64,000 nucleotides of DNA from Deroplatys truncata (GCA_030765065.1 CM060979.1:111650350-111714349), one strand, 5' to 3'; shown: positions 12,591 to 24,104, counted from the first letter of the stretch. Numbers and translations: made by a program. Notes: generated from the letters alone by a model not told the origin.

Positions 12591-12690
12591 TCTCTGCATG
12601 AAAATTTTTCGTTGTTTTTTATTTTCTCGAAAATTGCTGTAACGATTTTTATTAAAATACTATAAGATATTTACATGACAAACAAACAGT
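12590..12690 (-). repeat. R900 family, fragment
   Basis: The run 'gctgtaacgatttttatt' then 'aaaatactataagatattta' is the segment that follows the CA block in minus-strand R900 copies (compare 16572-16620). Confidence 0.55.
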
Positions 12691-12781
12691 GGTTAGTTTA
12701 TGGCGCGACCCTCGCGTCTATGCGTGCTCCCGCGCGCTGTCTACTAACCGGATTGTTTTCCACTCTAAAACTCCCGCGTTA

Positions 12782-12789
12782 CTTATGAG
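12782..12789. repeat. left 8-bp target site duplication of hAT element
   Basis: CTTATGAG directly abuts the CAGGGTTAGGA terminus and is repeated exactly at 15876-15883. Eight-base duplications are diagnostic of hAT insertion. Confidence 0.95.
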
Positions 12790-13559
12790 CAGGGTTAGGA
12801 TTATTAGGTGCGCACCTTTTTTCTTAGGGTAAGTTAAAGCTGTGCGTAAAGATATCCGGTGTGAAATTTTGTATCTAGTTGCAAAAAGAGGCATTTTTTT
12901 CTCGCACCTTTTTCCCTTTTTTTGGGACCTTTACCGCTTTATGGCACCTTTATCCCATTTTTCCCCAACCATGCCCATAATCCCCTGTCCCCCTTTTTTC
13001 TTTTAAGTTTCATTCCAATTTATTCTTTAACTTTCAATTAACGTCTCCTCAGCTTGCTGTGTTCGTGCGAATAGTAAGTCTACCTCTTTCAGCAAACGCC
13101 GCACGGAATTGAAAGCACACCCGCAACAATGGAAAATCATTATGTGTTCGACGAAAACCTCTTTCTCTCGCTTTAACGCTATAAAGTAGCCCGCAATAAT
13201 GCAATTGACAATGAGTGATTCTCTCCCACCAGAATCAGTAGCCTGCTGTTCGTGAATGTGAGTTTGTTACTATGAGAGACGTCATGTGTTTGCGTGGAGG
13301 CGAAGGCTGGGCAGCAACCTCACCCGCGTAGTTCCAAGAATTATTAGGACTGGGTTCTGCTCGAAACTACTAGAAATCGCTAAGACTGAAGTTCCAGCAT
13401 GAATGAGAACATTCTGGTAATGCTGCGGTGTTATAAGAGAATGTGTACAGCGAATGGACGCAAGAGTGTGCTGTGTGACAGTCGCAATGTGTTAGCAAAT
13501 GAACTAGTGTTAGCTCTATGTTACATTACCAAACAAGTGTACTAGTACTAGATTTTACC

Positions 13560-15008
13560 ATGCCAAAGGTGTCTAGTGCTCGATTTATGTTCTGTTGAGG
13601 AATTCAAACAAGATTTCATAGACACTGATGGAACTGTTTGCGATGTACTAATTGTGATTCAGGAATTTTGTTAGATGAAAAACACCAACGAGATCGCATC
13701 AAACAATACATTTCCAGCTCCAAGCATCAAATGAACAACACTCTTCAAGCAAACAAATCACGGCAACCTCTATTACGAAATGCGTTTCAACAGAGTTCTT
13801 CAAAAAGCCAACATTTGAAGGAATTAAACATTGATTTGTGTGCAGCTCTTACACAAGCAGGAATTCTACTCAATAAGGTGAACCATACAGCCTTCAAGGG
13901 ATTTCTTGAAAAATACACAAAGTTGTCAATGCCCGATGAGAGTACTTTAAGAAAAAACTACATGGAGCCTGTTTACCAAGAAACCATAGAAAGAATCGAG
14001 GAGAAAGTGTCTGATTGCGATGTGGGAATCATTGTGGATGAAACCATAGACTCAATGGAACGATATGTTTTGAACATTTTAGTTTTTCCCCTAGCAGGGG
14101 AGAAAGTTAAGACCATGTTGTTAAAAATGTACGAGCTGCAGAAAGCCAATGCCAGTATAGCAATGCAATCCATTATGGACTTCTGCCAAAAACTCTGGCC
14201 TATTGGTATCGAGTTTGAAAAACCTCTTCTTGTGGTTACGGACCAGGCTCCATACATGGTTTCAGCTGTTAACCAATTGAAATCTTTATTTCCTAACTTG
14301 AAGCATACGACATGCTTAACTCATGCCCTTCTTAGAGTTTGTGAATCCATAAGAAACGAATCCGACATCGCAAATCAATTCATCTCTGCCCTGAAGAAGA
14401 TTCTACTGAAAGCTCAGAGGCGTGTTGTTTACTACAGGGAAATCACTGGCCTGCCCCTTCCAAATTTCGCGGTCATTACTCGCTGCGGATCTTGGATTGA
14501 GTGTGCTGCTATGTTGTGTGAGAATTTTAACAAAATTAAAGAGTTTGTGCTTTCTTTGGATCCATCAGACGCAGGTGCAATTTCCAAGGAACACCAACTT
14601 CTGTTACCGGAGAAAACACATAATTTGCAGACAGAACTGTATTGTGTCCATAGTTACAAGTACCTGCCTGCAGCTATTAAACGATTGGAGGAACAAGGTC
14701 TGGAAAAGTAAAAACAATGGGATATTTTTACTTCCGTGAGGGAGCAGTTAGATGGCTTTGCCAAAGACAAACTTGAATCTAGTGTGCAGAAGAATCCAGA
14801 CATTGAGGAATTCGCCACATCTGTAGAGTTGCCATTCCGAGTGAATACAAGGTTTGCCCCACTGGTTTCTATGGATATTGAAAGAAGCTTTAGCATCTAC
14901 AAAGACATTCTATCTCCAAATAGAAACAGACTTACTTTTAAAAATGTGGAGATGCTTAATGTCTTGAAGTACAACAGCTTCATGTTTTTTCCTTCTTTTG
15001 ATGAGTGA
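13560..15008 (+). pseudogene. hAT transposase (CGBP1-like), nearly intact
   Basis: A hAT-superfamily DDE transposase resembling the source of the human CGG-repeat-binding protein CGBP1. ATG at 13560 opens MPKVSSARFMF, then the frame breaks. A 16-codon segment (SVEEFKQDFIDTDGTV, 13591-13638) continues in the next frame, and the original frame resumes at LRCTNC (13638, a TTG codon). Two small compensating indels explain this. The CxxC of RCTNC with the later KHQ suggests the BED-like zinc finger. Catalytic positions fit: Asp in IIVDET (14037-14039), Asp in VVTDQAP (14241-14243) and Glu in DIERSFS (14880-14882) inside the C-terminal hATC dimerisation region. One nonsense codon, TAA at 14709-14711, splits the body; the frame then runs to TGA at 15006-15008. 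Otherwise the reading is clean, so inactivation is recent. Confidence 0.9.
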
Positions 15009-15017
15009 TAATTTGAT

Positions 15018-15118
15018 GTACTTGTTTGTAGTTCAATAAATTAGAATAGAGGAAAGGGAAATCGTTGGTGTACTTTTTGTAGTTCAATAAATTAGAATAG
15101 AAGAAAGAGAAATCGTTG
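15018..15118. repeat. tandem duplication of about 50 bp
   Basis: 'gtagttcaataaattagaat' occurs in each of two adjacent units (15018-15067 and 15070-15118). They differ at a few bases and sit just after the transposase stop, inside the hAT element's 3' flank. Both contain AATAAA, so the polyadenylation signal is doubled. Confidence 0.9.
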
Positions 15119-15875
15119 AATTAGTTAAGGTAATGCACAACTGAAATTAACCCAAAATCTCAAAATTTAAAAAAAATATATATATATATATGTTCCCAAA
15201 AATTCTCTATTGCTTGTAGTTTTAGAATCCACTTTTATTTTTGACCTGGCGAACGCTTCAGGATCGTTACAGACTTTTTAAATAGCCTTGCGCATTTGGT
15301 TGCTAGCTGTTTATATTTTTAAAACTTCATTTTAAGGGCGTTTCTTATTTTCAGCATTTCTGCATATTAAAAATGTTCCACACGATGTAGTTTTCATCCA
15401 CTCAAATTGACATTTTTTATGCTTATTTCAAAAACCCAAATAAATGAAACTGCCAATTAATTTTTCTGTGTAATGAATAGTTTTTGCACTACTACTTTTT
15501 GAAGATAACAATGTATACAAAAAAGTATATGACAGTTTTGTAGTTCCTTGACATAGAAGCAACAAGATTTTTTTTTAAAAAAAATGCATCATGTATTGCA
15601 TTTTACATATACCCATAATTTTATATTTTGAAAATTAATAACTTGAAAAATAATTAAGATTTTGGATTGAAATTCACAAAACGATTCTATCTAAAGAAGA
15701 CTGACATGTGGTTAAAACGTCAGCCCAATTGAATGGATAGTTTAGAAAATAGCAATTTCAGTTGTGCATCCCCTTAAATAAACCAGCACCTTATTGTCCC
15801 TTTTTCACATTATTTGAGCATGTTTTCCCTTCCCTTTTTCATCTGAAATTTGCACCTAAAAATCTCCTAACCCTG

Positions 15876-15883
15876 CTTATGAG
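15876..15883. repeat. right 8-bp target site duplication of hAT element
   Basis: CTTATGAG, identical to 12782-12789. Confidence 0.95.
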
Positions 15884-16261
15884 TAATGGTAACCTGTAAT
15901 GAGTACTAACCTTGTTATATAAGTGGTGTTAAAGGTGATGTCTATTGAGACATTCCTGGCATCTTCCGATGAAATTTCCATTCACACGCATCAGTCCTTC
16001 TTGCATCATTTTCATTTTGTTCAAGATCGGGAGAGCCGGGGAGGGGGGACTATGAGTCTTCAGAAGATATCCTATCATTTTTTGGGCAGTATGGGCTGTG
16101 GCTGTTGAACATATCCATTTTTTCTCTCATTATCTGACACTTGATAACATTGTGCAATAATATTTCTGCGGTGCCTATCGAATTTACGGTATCACTGAAA
16201 AATATGGGCCGCGTTATCGGTTTAGTTGTTACAGCACACCATACACCAATCTGTACTTTCT
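15884..16261. other. unassigned
   Basis: No gene or named repeat recognised between the hAT element and the next R900 copy. Confidence 0.5.
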
Positions 16262-17466
16262 CTACCATGTACATAATAGGTAGAAAAGGTATTGCATTTC
16301 ACCCAAAATTTCACTGGAAATACATGTTTTGAGGCCATCTGAATAAAACAAAATAGAAACAGGTCCGTGCGTGTGTCTGTGTATGCGTGTATATTTATGT
16401 GTGTATGTGTCTGTGAACTGCATAATTCAAAATGAAAAGTCAGATAAATGCCAAACTTGGTATTTGGATTCAGTACCTTCTAAAGGTGCGACACGAAAAT
16501 TTTCAAGAAAATAACCCCACCCCAAACTACCGCTTACGGATCATTATTCGAAATTTTTTATTTTCTATAAAATGGCTCTAACGATTTTGATTAAAATACC
16601 ACATATTAAAGATATTTACATTACAAATAAAATGTATATCTCGAATTTTTTGGGAACAGCCTGTGAAGTCCATTTCATTTGGAAAGAATTTTGCATAATC
16701 TTGTGTAACTGTAAACGTTAAGCGATAGACGAAAACGTACCACAAAAAAGTAGATCTTTTTAAAACACACAATTGATTTTAAATAATTTTTTTTAGCATT
16801 AGCCATTTCTGAGATATCCGTTATTAAAGGTTCGAATTTTTCAATACTTGATATTAACTCTCATGGATTTTCAGTTGTTTCTCCGATTGCATGGAAACAG
16901 TATGGAATTTCAAGGCCAGTATACAGGGTGGACCATTTAAGTTGAGACTGTACAATATCGCCAAAACTGCGTTTCAGAAATTCAGAATTTTCGTTGCTAT
17001 TTACGTTGGTGTAAGGACAATTGCAAAGTGCTTTATACAAATGTTGTTAGTTTTTTATAAGGAGTGAAAAAACAACATAAAAAGGTAGGTTCTCATTTAA
17101 AAAGTTAAATTGACCCTAAAATGACCATCGCAACACCCTCCAAATAAAACACGACTAATGGCATTTACTTCCCCTCATAATATCAAGCAACATTTATTCA
17201 AGATATTTCTTTCTATAACGCTTAGTTTTGGAGATATTGTGCAATCTCAACTTAAATGGTCCACCCTGTATACAGCGTCAGTTCTTAAATATTTGACTAT
17301 CGCTGTTCTCTTTGTATTTATAACGAAATGTGTAATGCAGCTATTTCTGCAAAGATTTATTTGGATTAAAATGTAGTAGATAGAAAAAATAAGCTTTAGT
17401 AAGAATAGTTTGTATACCTAGTTATAAAGGTAGAGGGTAGAGAAAGTCATGTGAATGTTCACATCG
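16262..17466 (-). repeat. R900 copy with nested MITE
   Basis: Minus-strand R900 running from 'catgtgaatgttcacatc' (about 17450) back to 'gtattgcatttcacccaaaa' (16290). The GTGT microsatellite is at 16365-16415. The block 'ctctaacgattttgattaaa' is at 16577-16596. It is one of the more diverged copies. A 349-bp MITE (16922-17270) interrupts it; the copy at 42508-43630 shows the uninterrupted site. Confidence 0.75.
16922..17270. mobile_element. mariner-type MITE
   Basis: The terminal inverted repeats are about 47 bp, with the first 26 bases identical (TACAGGGTGGACCATTTAAG and on) and few mismatches further in. A TA lies on each side (16920-16921, 17271-17272). At 349 bp with no transposase frame it is a non-autonomous Tc1/mariner derivative. 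The host repeat resumes exactly after it ('cagcgtcagttc' against 'tagcatccagttc' in the R900 copy at 43417), so the empty site can be read directly. Confidence 0.92.
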
Positions 17467-17469
17467 GAT

Positions 17470-18310
17470 GTTTACATCATATAACAAAATTGCGTGAATT
17501 AAATGAGAATTCTCTGTGGTCCATTATATATTGTTCTGTGGGATAACTTGACCATTTAAATGAAACTAAGCCTCATCTGAGGAGATTATTAGATGTGGGT
17601 CAGCAGTACCGTCAACAATATTTTCTAAAATCCAATTACAGAAATGGACTCATTTTTTATCGTCACGAGGTTATAATTCATGAGCAATAGTCACTTTGTA
17701 GAGTTTCAATCTTAAACATTTAGCAGCTGTATGAACAGAAGGTTTTGAAACACCAGTTGCTGTACAACGCGTCTAAGATTTCTTTGGAAAGTGTTCGAAT
17801 GATGCATCAATTTCGTCAATTTTTCCTCAGTTAGAACATGTCTTTTTCGCTTCTTGGGTTTAGCGTTTAGCCATCCCATTGTCCTAAACGTATTAACCAG
17901 ACATTGATACTATCTCTATTTGTAACTCGAGTACAAGGAAATGACTCCTAAATTTGTCTACACACTTGACTACATGATTCGGTTTTTACGTATGTATCGT
18001 ATATAAGAATTCTTTATCCAAGCCCAATTTCGGTGGACTAATAACAAGACCAGCGTACATCAACAACAATAAGAATACTCTAAAGTAATTCTCACACAAC
18101 AGATATGTTTGAATAACTTTTCACCTTTGTGATATACGATGAACAAACTCTATTGTTTACAGCACGAACACTAGGTAGCAACTGGCAGTTGACACTCACA
18201 GCCGATCAGCGTAATCTTGAGCGAGTCATTCACTTCTAGTGAGATAGAGAAATAATATCACCGCAGTGCAAGCGAACCACACATGGACCCGATCTGTGGG
18301 CGGGCCATTA
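17470..18310 (-). pseudogene. mariner/Tc1-like (DUF4817 type) transposase relic
   Basis: Conceptual minus-strand translation, pieced from several frames, gives fragments in the order of insect mariner-like transposases of the DUF4817/Mos1 type. These are SFPCTRVTNRDSIN (N-terminal helix-turn-helix), then EAKKTCSN and KIDEIDASFEHFPKKSLRR (about 17850-17790), and DEA-like plus SFI-MVKLSHRT matching the DEAWFHLNGYVNSQN block (about 17590-17530). All frames are riddled with stops. It lies between two minus-strand R900 pieces. I could not find inverted repeats for it, and whether it mobilised the nearby MITE is unknown. Family assignment rests on motif order only. Confidence 0.55.
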
Positions 18311-18324
18311 AACGACCGCTCTAT

Positions 18325-18830
18325 ACCTATGTATTTGTAATTTTCTGCGAATAGCCTGTGAAGACTATTCATTTGGAATGAATTTCATATAATATTTGTA
18401 ACGTATAAGAGATAGAAAACAATTTAGTGCACAAAAATGCAGATGTTGATAAACCACAATTTATTTCAAATAAAGTCTTTTTCGTAGCATTAACGATCAC
18501 CGATATATTCTTGTTATTGGTTGAAATTGTCAGCTACTTTATTCTTTATATAAGTGCTAAGTTGCTATTCACTTTTCTCCTGAGATCATGCAATGAGCAT
18601 GACAATTCAAAGCCAGCAATATAGCTACCCTCTTTTAAAAGATTAACTATCGTTTCAGACTCCTGTAGCCCTCTTATAACTACAACAAAATGTGTAATAA
18701 AAGCACTTCTGCAAACCTTTAACTCGATTGACATGAAGTAGATAGAACAATAAGTTTCTTATGAATAGTTTATAGAAGGGTGGGTAGAGAACGTCATGTG
18801 AATGTAACCCATTAGATGTTCACATTCTTA
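18325..18830 (-). repeat. R900 copy, truncated
   Basis: Minus strand: 'catgtgaatgtaaccc' near 18800 back to 'cgaatagcctgtgaag' at 18350. The CA microsatellite and 3' hairpin end are missing. Confidence 0.65.
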
Positions 18831-18898
18831 GTACCTGCTTAAAGTAAATAGAGGAAGTGCTGCATTCCAACAAAAACTTCTCACTAAATAAACAAAAA

Positions 18899-19780
18899 AT
18901 CTGATGTGTTACACTCACATGACTTTCTCTATTCTTGTACAAACTATTTTTACAAACGCTTATTCTCCATCTACTTCATGTTAGTCGAGATAGACATTTG
19001 AAAACATTAAGTTATTGCTAATTTTCTTATAGGTGCAAGGGGAATATAGAACGCCTTAAGCGATAGTCAAATCTTTTAAGAGTTGGTTGCTATCTGGAGC
19101 TTCCATTCTCTTTGTATGTCCAGGATATAAAAAAACGAATAACGAATTCGCATTTGAGAAAAAGTATAAGTATTGGAAAATTCAAACAACTAACAAGGAA
19201 TATATCGGAAACGGTTCACTCGAAAAAAAAAAAGAAAAAAAATCGTATATGACATAAATTGCGTGTTTTAGCGAGATCTACATTTTTTTGTGTGCAAAAA
19301 TGTTATCTATCTCTTACGGTTTACCAGTTATTCAAGAGTCATTCACAATGAAGAGGACTTTTGGGGACATTTCCAGAAAATTCAAAATGTACATTTTATT
19401 TGTCATGAAAATATCTTAAACATATGGTATTTGTCATGAAAATATCTTAAATATATGGTATTTTAATTAAAATCGTTAATGCCATTTTTCAGAAAATCAA
19501 AAGGGTAGTCTGCGGTGGGGGGATTTTCTTGAAAATATTTATGTCGCATCTTTGAAAGATACTGAACCTAAATACCAAGTTTGGTATTTATCTGACTTTT
19601 CGTTTTTGAGTTATGCTGTTCACAGACACACAGACACGCAGACACACACACGGACCTTTTTCTAAAAGTGCTTTTTAATTCAGGGGGCCTCAAAACATGT
19701 ATTTCGGGTGAACTCTCGGTATCGAATTTTTGGGTGGAATGCAATATTTCCCCTACTTACTATACACAGTAGAGAAAGTA
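18899..19780 (+). repeat. R900 copy, full length
   Basis: Starts TCTGATGTGTTACACTCACA after an A-run and has the subterminal block GACTTTCTCTA. A short CA tract is at 19625-19650. It ends 'cagtagagaaagta' at 19780. A 31-bp tandem duplication inside it (19397-19427 and 19428-19458, 'tttgtcatgaaaatatctt' in both) is private to this copy. A minus-strand copy follows almost directly. Confidence 0.85.
19397..19458. repeat. 31-bp tandem duplication
   Basis: Two adjacent units differing at one base. Other R900 copies have one unit, so this is a local slip. Confidence 0.9.
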
Positions 19781-20317
19781 TAAAGAAAAAATGTATAAAA
19801 AGGTACAAGTGTCTGTGAGCGCGCATGCCTGTGTGTGAACAGTAGCATAATTCAAAGACGAAGACTCCAACACCTCAGGAAAATCTCCCACCCCAAGTTA
19901 CTCTTTACGTGGAAACGTTCGTCTTGATTTTACTAAAAAAAATTTTATTAAAATACCATATATTTAAGATATTTATTTACTTGAGAAATAAAATGTATAT
20001 CTCGAATGTTCTGGGAATAGCCTGTGAAACTTCTTCGTTCCACGTTGAATGTTGTGTAATTTTGTACACTATAACTGGTAAATTATAAAAGACAAAACTT
20101 AAAACCATGCATAAAAAATATCTACACAATTTATTTCCAATAACTTTTTTGTGGCATCAGCTCTTTCGGAGACATTCGTTGTTATATTTTATTTGTTGGT
20201 TTTTTGTATACTTTTGTGTACTCCAGTTTTTTTTTTTTTAACGGTTAATTGGTAAATTCAGTTGTTTCTTGCGATGTCATGGAAAGAGTACTGAGTTTCA
20301 ACGCCAGCATATGAAGA

Positions 20318-21190
20318 GCTTCGCGGTAACATGTGAGCCTCTACCATCGTAATCATCATCTGTTTCAGGCGACGGCGATTGGTGTGTTGCGGCGGGACGG
20401 AAGGATTTCCTCTGGCACGACGCTTTCTGGGAGGGGCTCGTCCATACCGGGACCCCGAGGTTGACCGCTGACGTTGGGATCATTAGGTGCGCACATCATG
20501 GTTCGGATATGATCCCCTTTCATCCCTTACTCCCAGTGGTCAAGTTGGAAGCACAAAGGACTTACTATGGCTTACTTGTGGTGCTGTGCTCCAGTACGAC
20601 ATTTGGCATATGACCAGGAGGGGCTCTTAGCACTTCGACCTAACGAGATCTTTTGTACCTAGACCGCTAATGGGAGGCCCCCGGAGGAGGGGTTAAGTGA
20701 GAGGAGACAGAGGGCGGCCGGATCAGGAGGCACGACAGAGAAAATGGCGGCGGGGTCCTTACATTTTCCAGGTTGAAATTCCCCGGTGGTAACCGATACA
20801 ACCCCCTCACCTCTGCAGGTTTGCACATCCCACTGGGGGCTCGGGATTCGGAAACCGCCTCCATTCCGGAGGACGAAATTTTACAGAGAGCATCCTTTTT
20901 CCTGCCATGCAACGCCGAGACTCCTGCCGACACTTGCAACCCTAAAGCAGTTAAACAGATGAAAGGTGAAGTGAAATGAGAAGGGAGATGAACTGGAAGG
21001 ACAGGAAGCTTGGGGGATTAATTAACCTTCCCAGCATTCGCTTAGTGACCCGGGAAACCCCGAAAAAAACCATGGCTCAGGAAGTTTCGGTCGCGGGTTT
21101 CGAACCAACGACCTGCCGAATGCGAGTCACACGCGCTACCGCCTGCCCCAGCTCGCTCGGTATGCTCCAGTAACTGGAGGCCCCTCCGTC
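20318..21190. mobile_element. GC-rich insert inside R900
   Basis: A block clearly richer in G and C than its surroundings, interrupting R900. Its right end (20955-21168) is a SINE. The rest (20318-20955) has no protein domain I recognise; open frames at 20298-20483, 20667-20939 and 20773-20979 look like composition effects. No target duplication was found. Confidence 0.5.
20955..21168 (-). mobile_element. SINE-2 (tRNA-derived)
   Basis: On the minus strand the head reads 'ccgagcgagctggggcaggc', then 'ggtagcgcg', with B box GGTTCGAAACC (about 21107-21096). A body with 'cgaatgctgggaaggttaat' follows. tRNA-like boxes at one end with a unique tail is the SINE plan. Only one copy is visible here. 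Confidence 0.6.
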
Positions 21191-21325
21191 TGACTAATCC
21201 TAATCTCTCTTGTACCTGTAACGAAATGTATAATAAACCACTCTGTCAATTAACAGGAACAGATAGAAGAATAAGCTTTTGTAAGAATAAACGATAATGA
21301 CTAAAGAAAGTCATGAGAAAATGTA

Positions 21326-23185
21326 ACGTACAAGGATTTCTTTTATTAAATAGTATGCGAATTTGTTTAAACCCCATTTAACCGCATCTTGTTTGCATCA
21401 AACCAAGTCTACGTGTTCATTACGATTCAAAACGATACAATACTACTGCTGTCATAAGGGTAGAGAGTTGCAGGGGAATGAATATTACACGTTAAATAAT
21501 TAGAATACGAAGGCAGCTCGCGTCTCTCGGCAGTCAAGAACTGGAATTGTGTACCACTTTTGTATTGAATTAAGTGTAATGCTTAAACGATGCCAAGGCT
21601 GATGTTAATGGAAACCATAAGGAGGAGGGACAAATCTAAATCAACGTTTAATTAGCAAAGGAACGTTTAGAAAGACAATTAACTGCTACTTATCGCATGG
21701 AAGTCGTTTTGATTATATACAAGGCACGTTAGTGCTTCATTTCCCATAGTAGCGTTAATTAACGCACAAAGAAAGAACAAGAAGACAAAACATTGCCATG
21801 CCGGCGGATATAAACAGGTCCTTCAGTTGCGCTGTAGCGCGTTAAATGGCAACTCAGTAGTAATCTTCGCCATATATATCTACCTGAATGTTTAAGAGGC
21901 GCTGATGTAGAAAAAGGTAAAGTAATGTGAGAGTTTCCAGGAATGAGTAGCGCAAAAAAGACTTCTAAGACACGCATGGCAGTAAGAAAACACCAGCAAC
22001 ATTGCAGTAGTCATGAAGGCCTTGCGAATGCAGTTTGCAGTTGATTTTACCGGTTGAATTCTTAATAGTGGATTAAGGAAATTGTGTTTCGTTTTTGACT
22101 TAATGTCGCAAGTACATATCAACCCGTGTGAAGACATTTTTGGAGACTGATTTCGCTAAGAAATCTGTACGTTCTCCATATAACAACTTTAATGAGTTTA
22201 AAGAAAGGTTTCAAATTTCCTTACCTATGTTTTCATCGGCATACGTGATAAGATTTTCCCTCGTTCTGGAATATTCCGACGGAAAAAATAGCATATGCTG
22301 TGATTTGTCCTTGAACCAAGACTGGCGTACATTTACCTTGACGTCATTAGGCACCTATTTGCACACATCATTGCTATAGGCTCTTAGGTAAGGTTACCTC
22401 AGGTATACAACGTGATATTTATCTTGCTAACAAAAGTTTTAGCGCAGATGTGCTCTGAAGTCGAAGAAACTCGAGATATCTCTGGTGCGTCACAAACCTT
22501 TCTGTACATCCCATCTCTACAATTATATTTCTTCACTACACCACTAAATTCAACCAGGAACCTTTAGGAATTACACAGAAGTGTTGGCGAACACTTTGAT
22601 GTTGGACAAATGGTCTTTGAGTTCACGGTTATTTGCAATGGATCAATAAGAGCCAGTTGAGTTACTGCTACTTGAAGGTAATCGTATTTTCAAATATTCC
22701 GTGTGAATACCTCCGTAACATGTATTTAAGCTTTGAAAGAAATGCGAGAGATTAAAATTAGGTGTATACCAAAAGTACGTCATTCATCTGTTTGAAAAAA
22801 AATAACCGTTTGTATGGCGTTTCAACCCTAGCACCACCCGATTGATGGCCGAGGACGCGAATGACTGCGCTATTACTATCGCAAACTGTTGTTTGTTCCT
22901 CTGATATATGATTATCCTTGTGAAAGTGGAAGTATACAAGGTGCACTGGACCTTGCTGCTGGGACGTTTTCCCAGAAAAAGCAAAGCTTATAACTTTGAA
23001 AACACTTCAACGGTAGCTATTTTCGCGCTTGTGGAAGAGCAGTTTTCTATTGTACAGTGGAAATCAATACCGCATTCGTATTGTATTTATTTAATTGCAT
23101 TTATCATAACCAATATTCAAATGGAAAATCATTATGTAACTTCAGGGTTTGTCGTCATAGACCACAGTGTCCTATATCTGTTTGT
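21326..23185. other. unassigned
   Basis: No gene, RNA gene or named repeat recognised. Frames of 60-83 codons (for example 22128-22379) lack known motifs. Confidence 0.5.
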
Positions 23186-23428
23186 AAGCCGTCCTCTGTG
23201 GTCTGGGGGTACCTCTGGTTCCCTAGGTCGCGGGTTCAAACCCGGCGGAGAGCGATGGGTTTTTTTCGGGCGTAAAATGCTTAGCATGGCTTCCTTCGGA
23301 AGGGAAGTAAAGCCGGTGATCTCGTGTCGTAGATTTACAGCACGTAGAAGAACCTCAAGCCTGATAAAGAGGCCTTTGGACAGAATTTCCAGTCTTTTAC
23401 GCCCAATATAAAATGGGACGCTAAGGAC
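23186..23428 (+). mobile_element. SINE-3 copy (tRNA-derived)
   Basis: The head 'cgtcctctgtggtc' leads to B box GGGTTCAAACCC (23234-23245). The body contains 'gcttagcatggcttccttcg' and 'aagggaagtaaagccgg', then 'cctcaagcctgataaagagg', and it ends 'ttacgcccaatata' and 'gacgctaaggacc'. Copies at 59095-59317 (minus) and 59469-59696 (plus) match along the same length. The 167-codon frame at 22908-23411 runs through it and is not a gene. Confidence 0.85.
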
Positions 23429-24104
23429 CACAGTAGTTAAAGAGCGCTCATAAATAAAACTCAGTTTAATTTAACTTTATCCCTTTCCAAACCCTTAAAA
23501 CTTGTCGGTTGAATTCTGTAATACTCTATAAGTTCTGTTTGTTTTAGCTGAACTGTGACGTGGGTATACTTTACTATAATGCCCAATGATTCTATTGACT
23601 TTCCATACTATTGTTGCCGGTACTATGTAATAATTATGAAGTGTAACATATACAGTCGTCACAGAATATAATATGCCTGAGGTCCATTAACGCGTTGCTC
23701 GTAGCATCTACTTTCTCTTGAAACTTGGCTTATCCCATCGAAATACAAAGAAATGTTGGAGTTTTATAGCCCCACGCTCGGAAAAATACAATGAACATTT
23801 TGAAGCGAAGCTTCAGGCAGAAAATCTGCTAAATGTTAGATTTTCTTACGCAATTACACCTTTGTTTATTTGACAATATTTATGAAACTTATAATATATT
23901 TACACTTTTTGAAGGGCTTTTGATTGAAATGATTTTAAATCCAATTGCATTAAAATTGTAGAAGATCTTCAAGTGGTGCGTTAATTAGTTACTAATAATT
24001 CATAAACTACAATTAGTTAAGATTTCCTTTTTGTAAAGTGTACTCAGGCGGAAATATCACTACAACGTTATACTTTTTTTAACTGTTAAGTTTGCCATTC
24101 CTGG
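23429..24104. other. unassigned
   Basis: AT-rich, nothing recognised. Confidence 0.5.

Larger units (their letters stand above)
12790..15875 (+). mobile_element. hAT transposon, full length, CGBP1-like transposase
   Basis: The termini are inverted: CAGGGTTAGGATTATTAGGT at 12790 and, on the other strand from 15875, CAGGGTTAGGAGATTTTTAG. Both sides carry the identical 8-bp duplication CTTATGAG. The 3086-bp element holds one long interrupted transposase in the same orientation. Untranslated flanks of about 770 bp (5') and 870 bp (3') include a direct duplication at 15018-15118. No other insertion lies in it. The exact duplication and nearly open transposase make it one of the youngest insertions in the window. 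Confidence 0.95.
19800..21325 (-). repeat. R900 copy with GC-rich insert
   Basis: Minus-strand R900, recognisable from 'gtgtgaacagtagcataatt' (19841) through 'aatgtatatctcgaatg' (19990) to 'cgccagcatatgaag' (20317). It is then interrupted until 'gactaatcctaatctctctt' (21192), ending at 'agtcatgagaaaatgtaac' near 21325. About 20 bp of the host repeat are missing at the junction. Confidence 0.7.

Noticed and set aside
22908..23411. A 167-codon open frame.
   Set aside because: Its second half is a SINE-3 copy with the same sequence elsewhere in other contexts; the first half has no motif.
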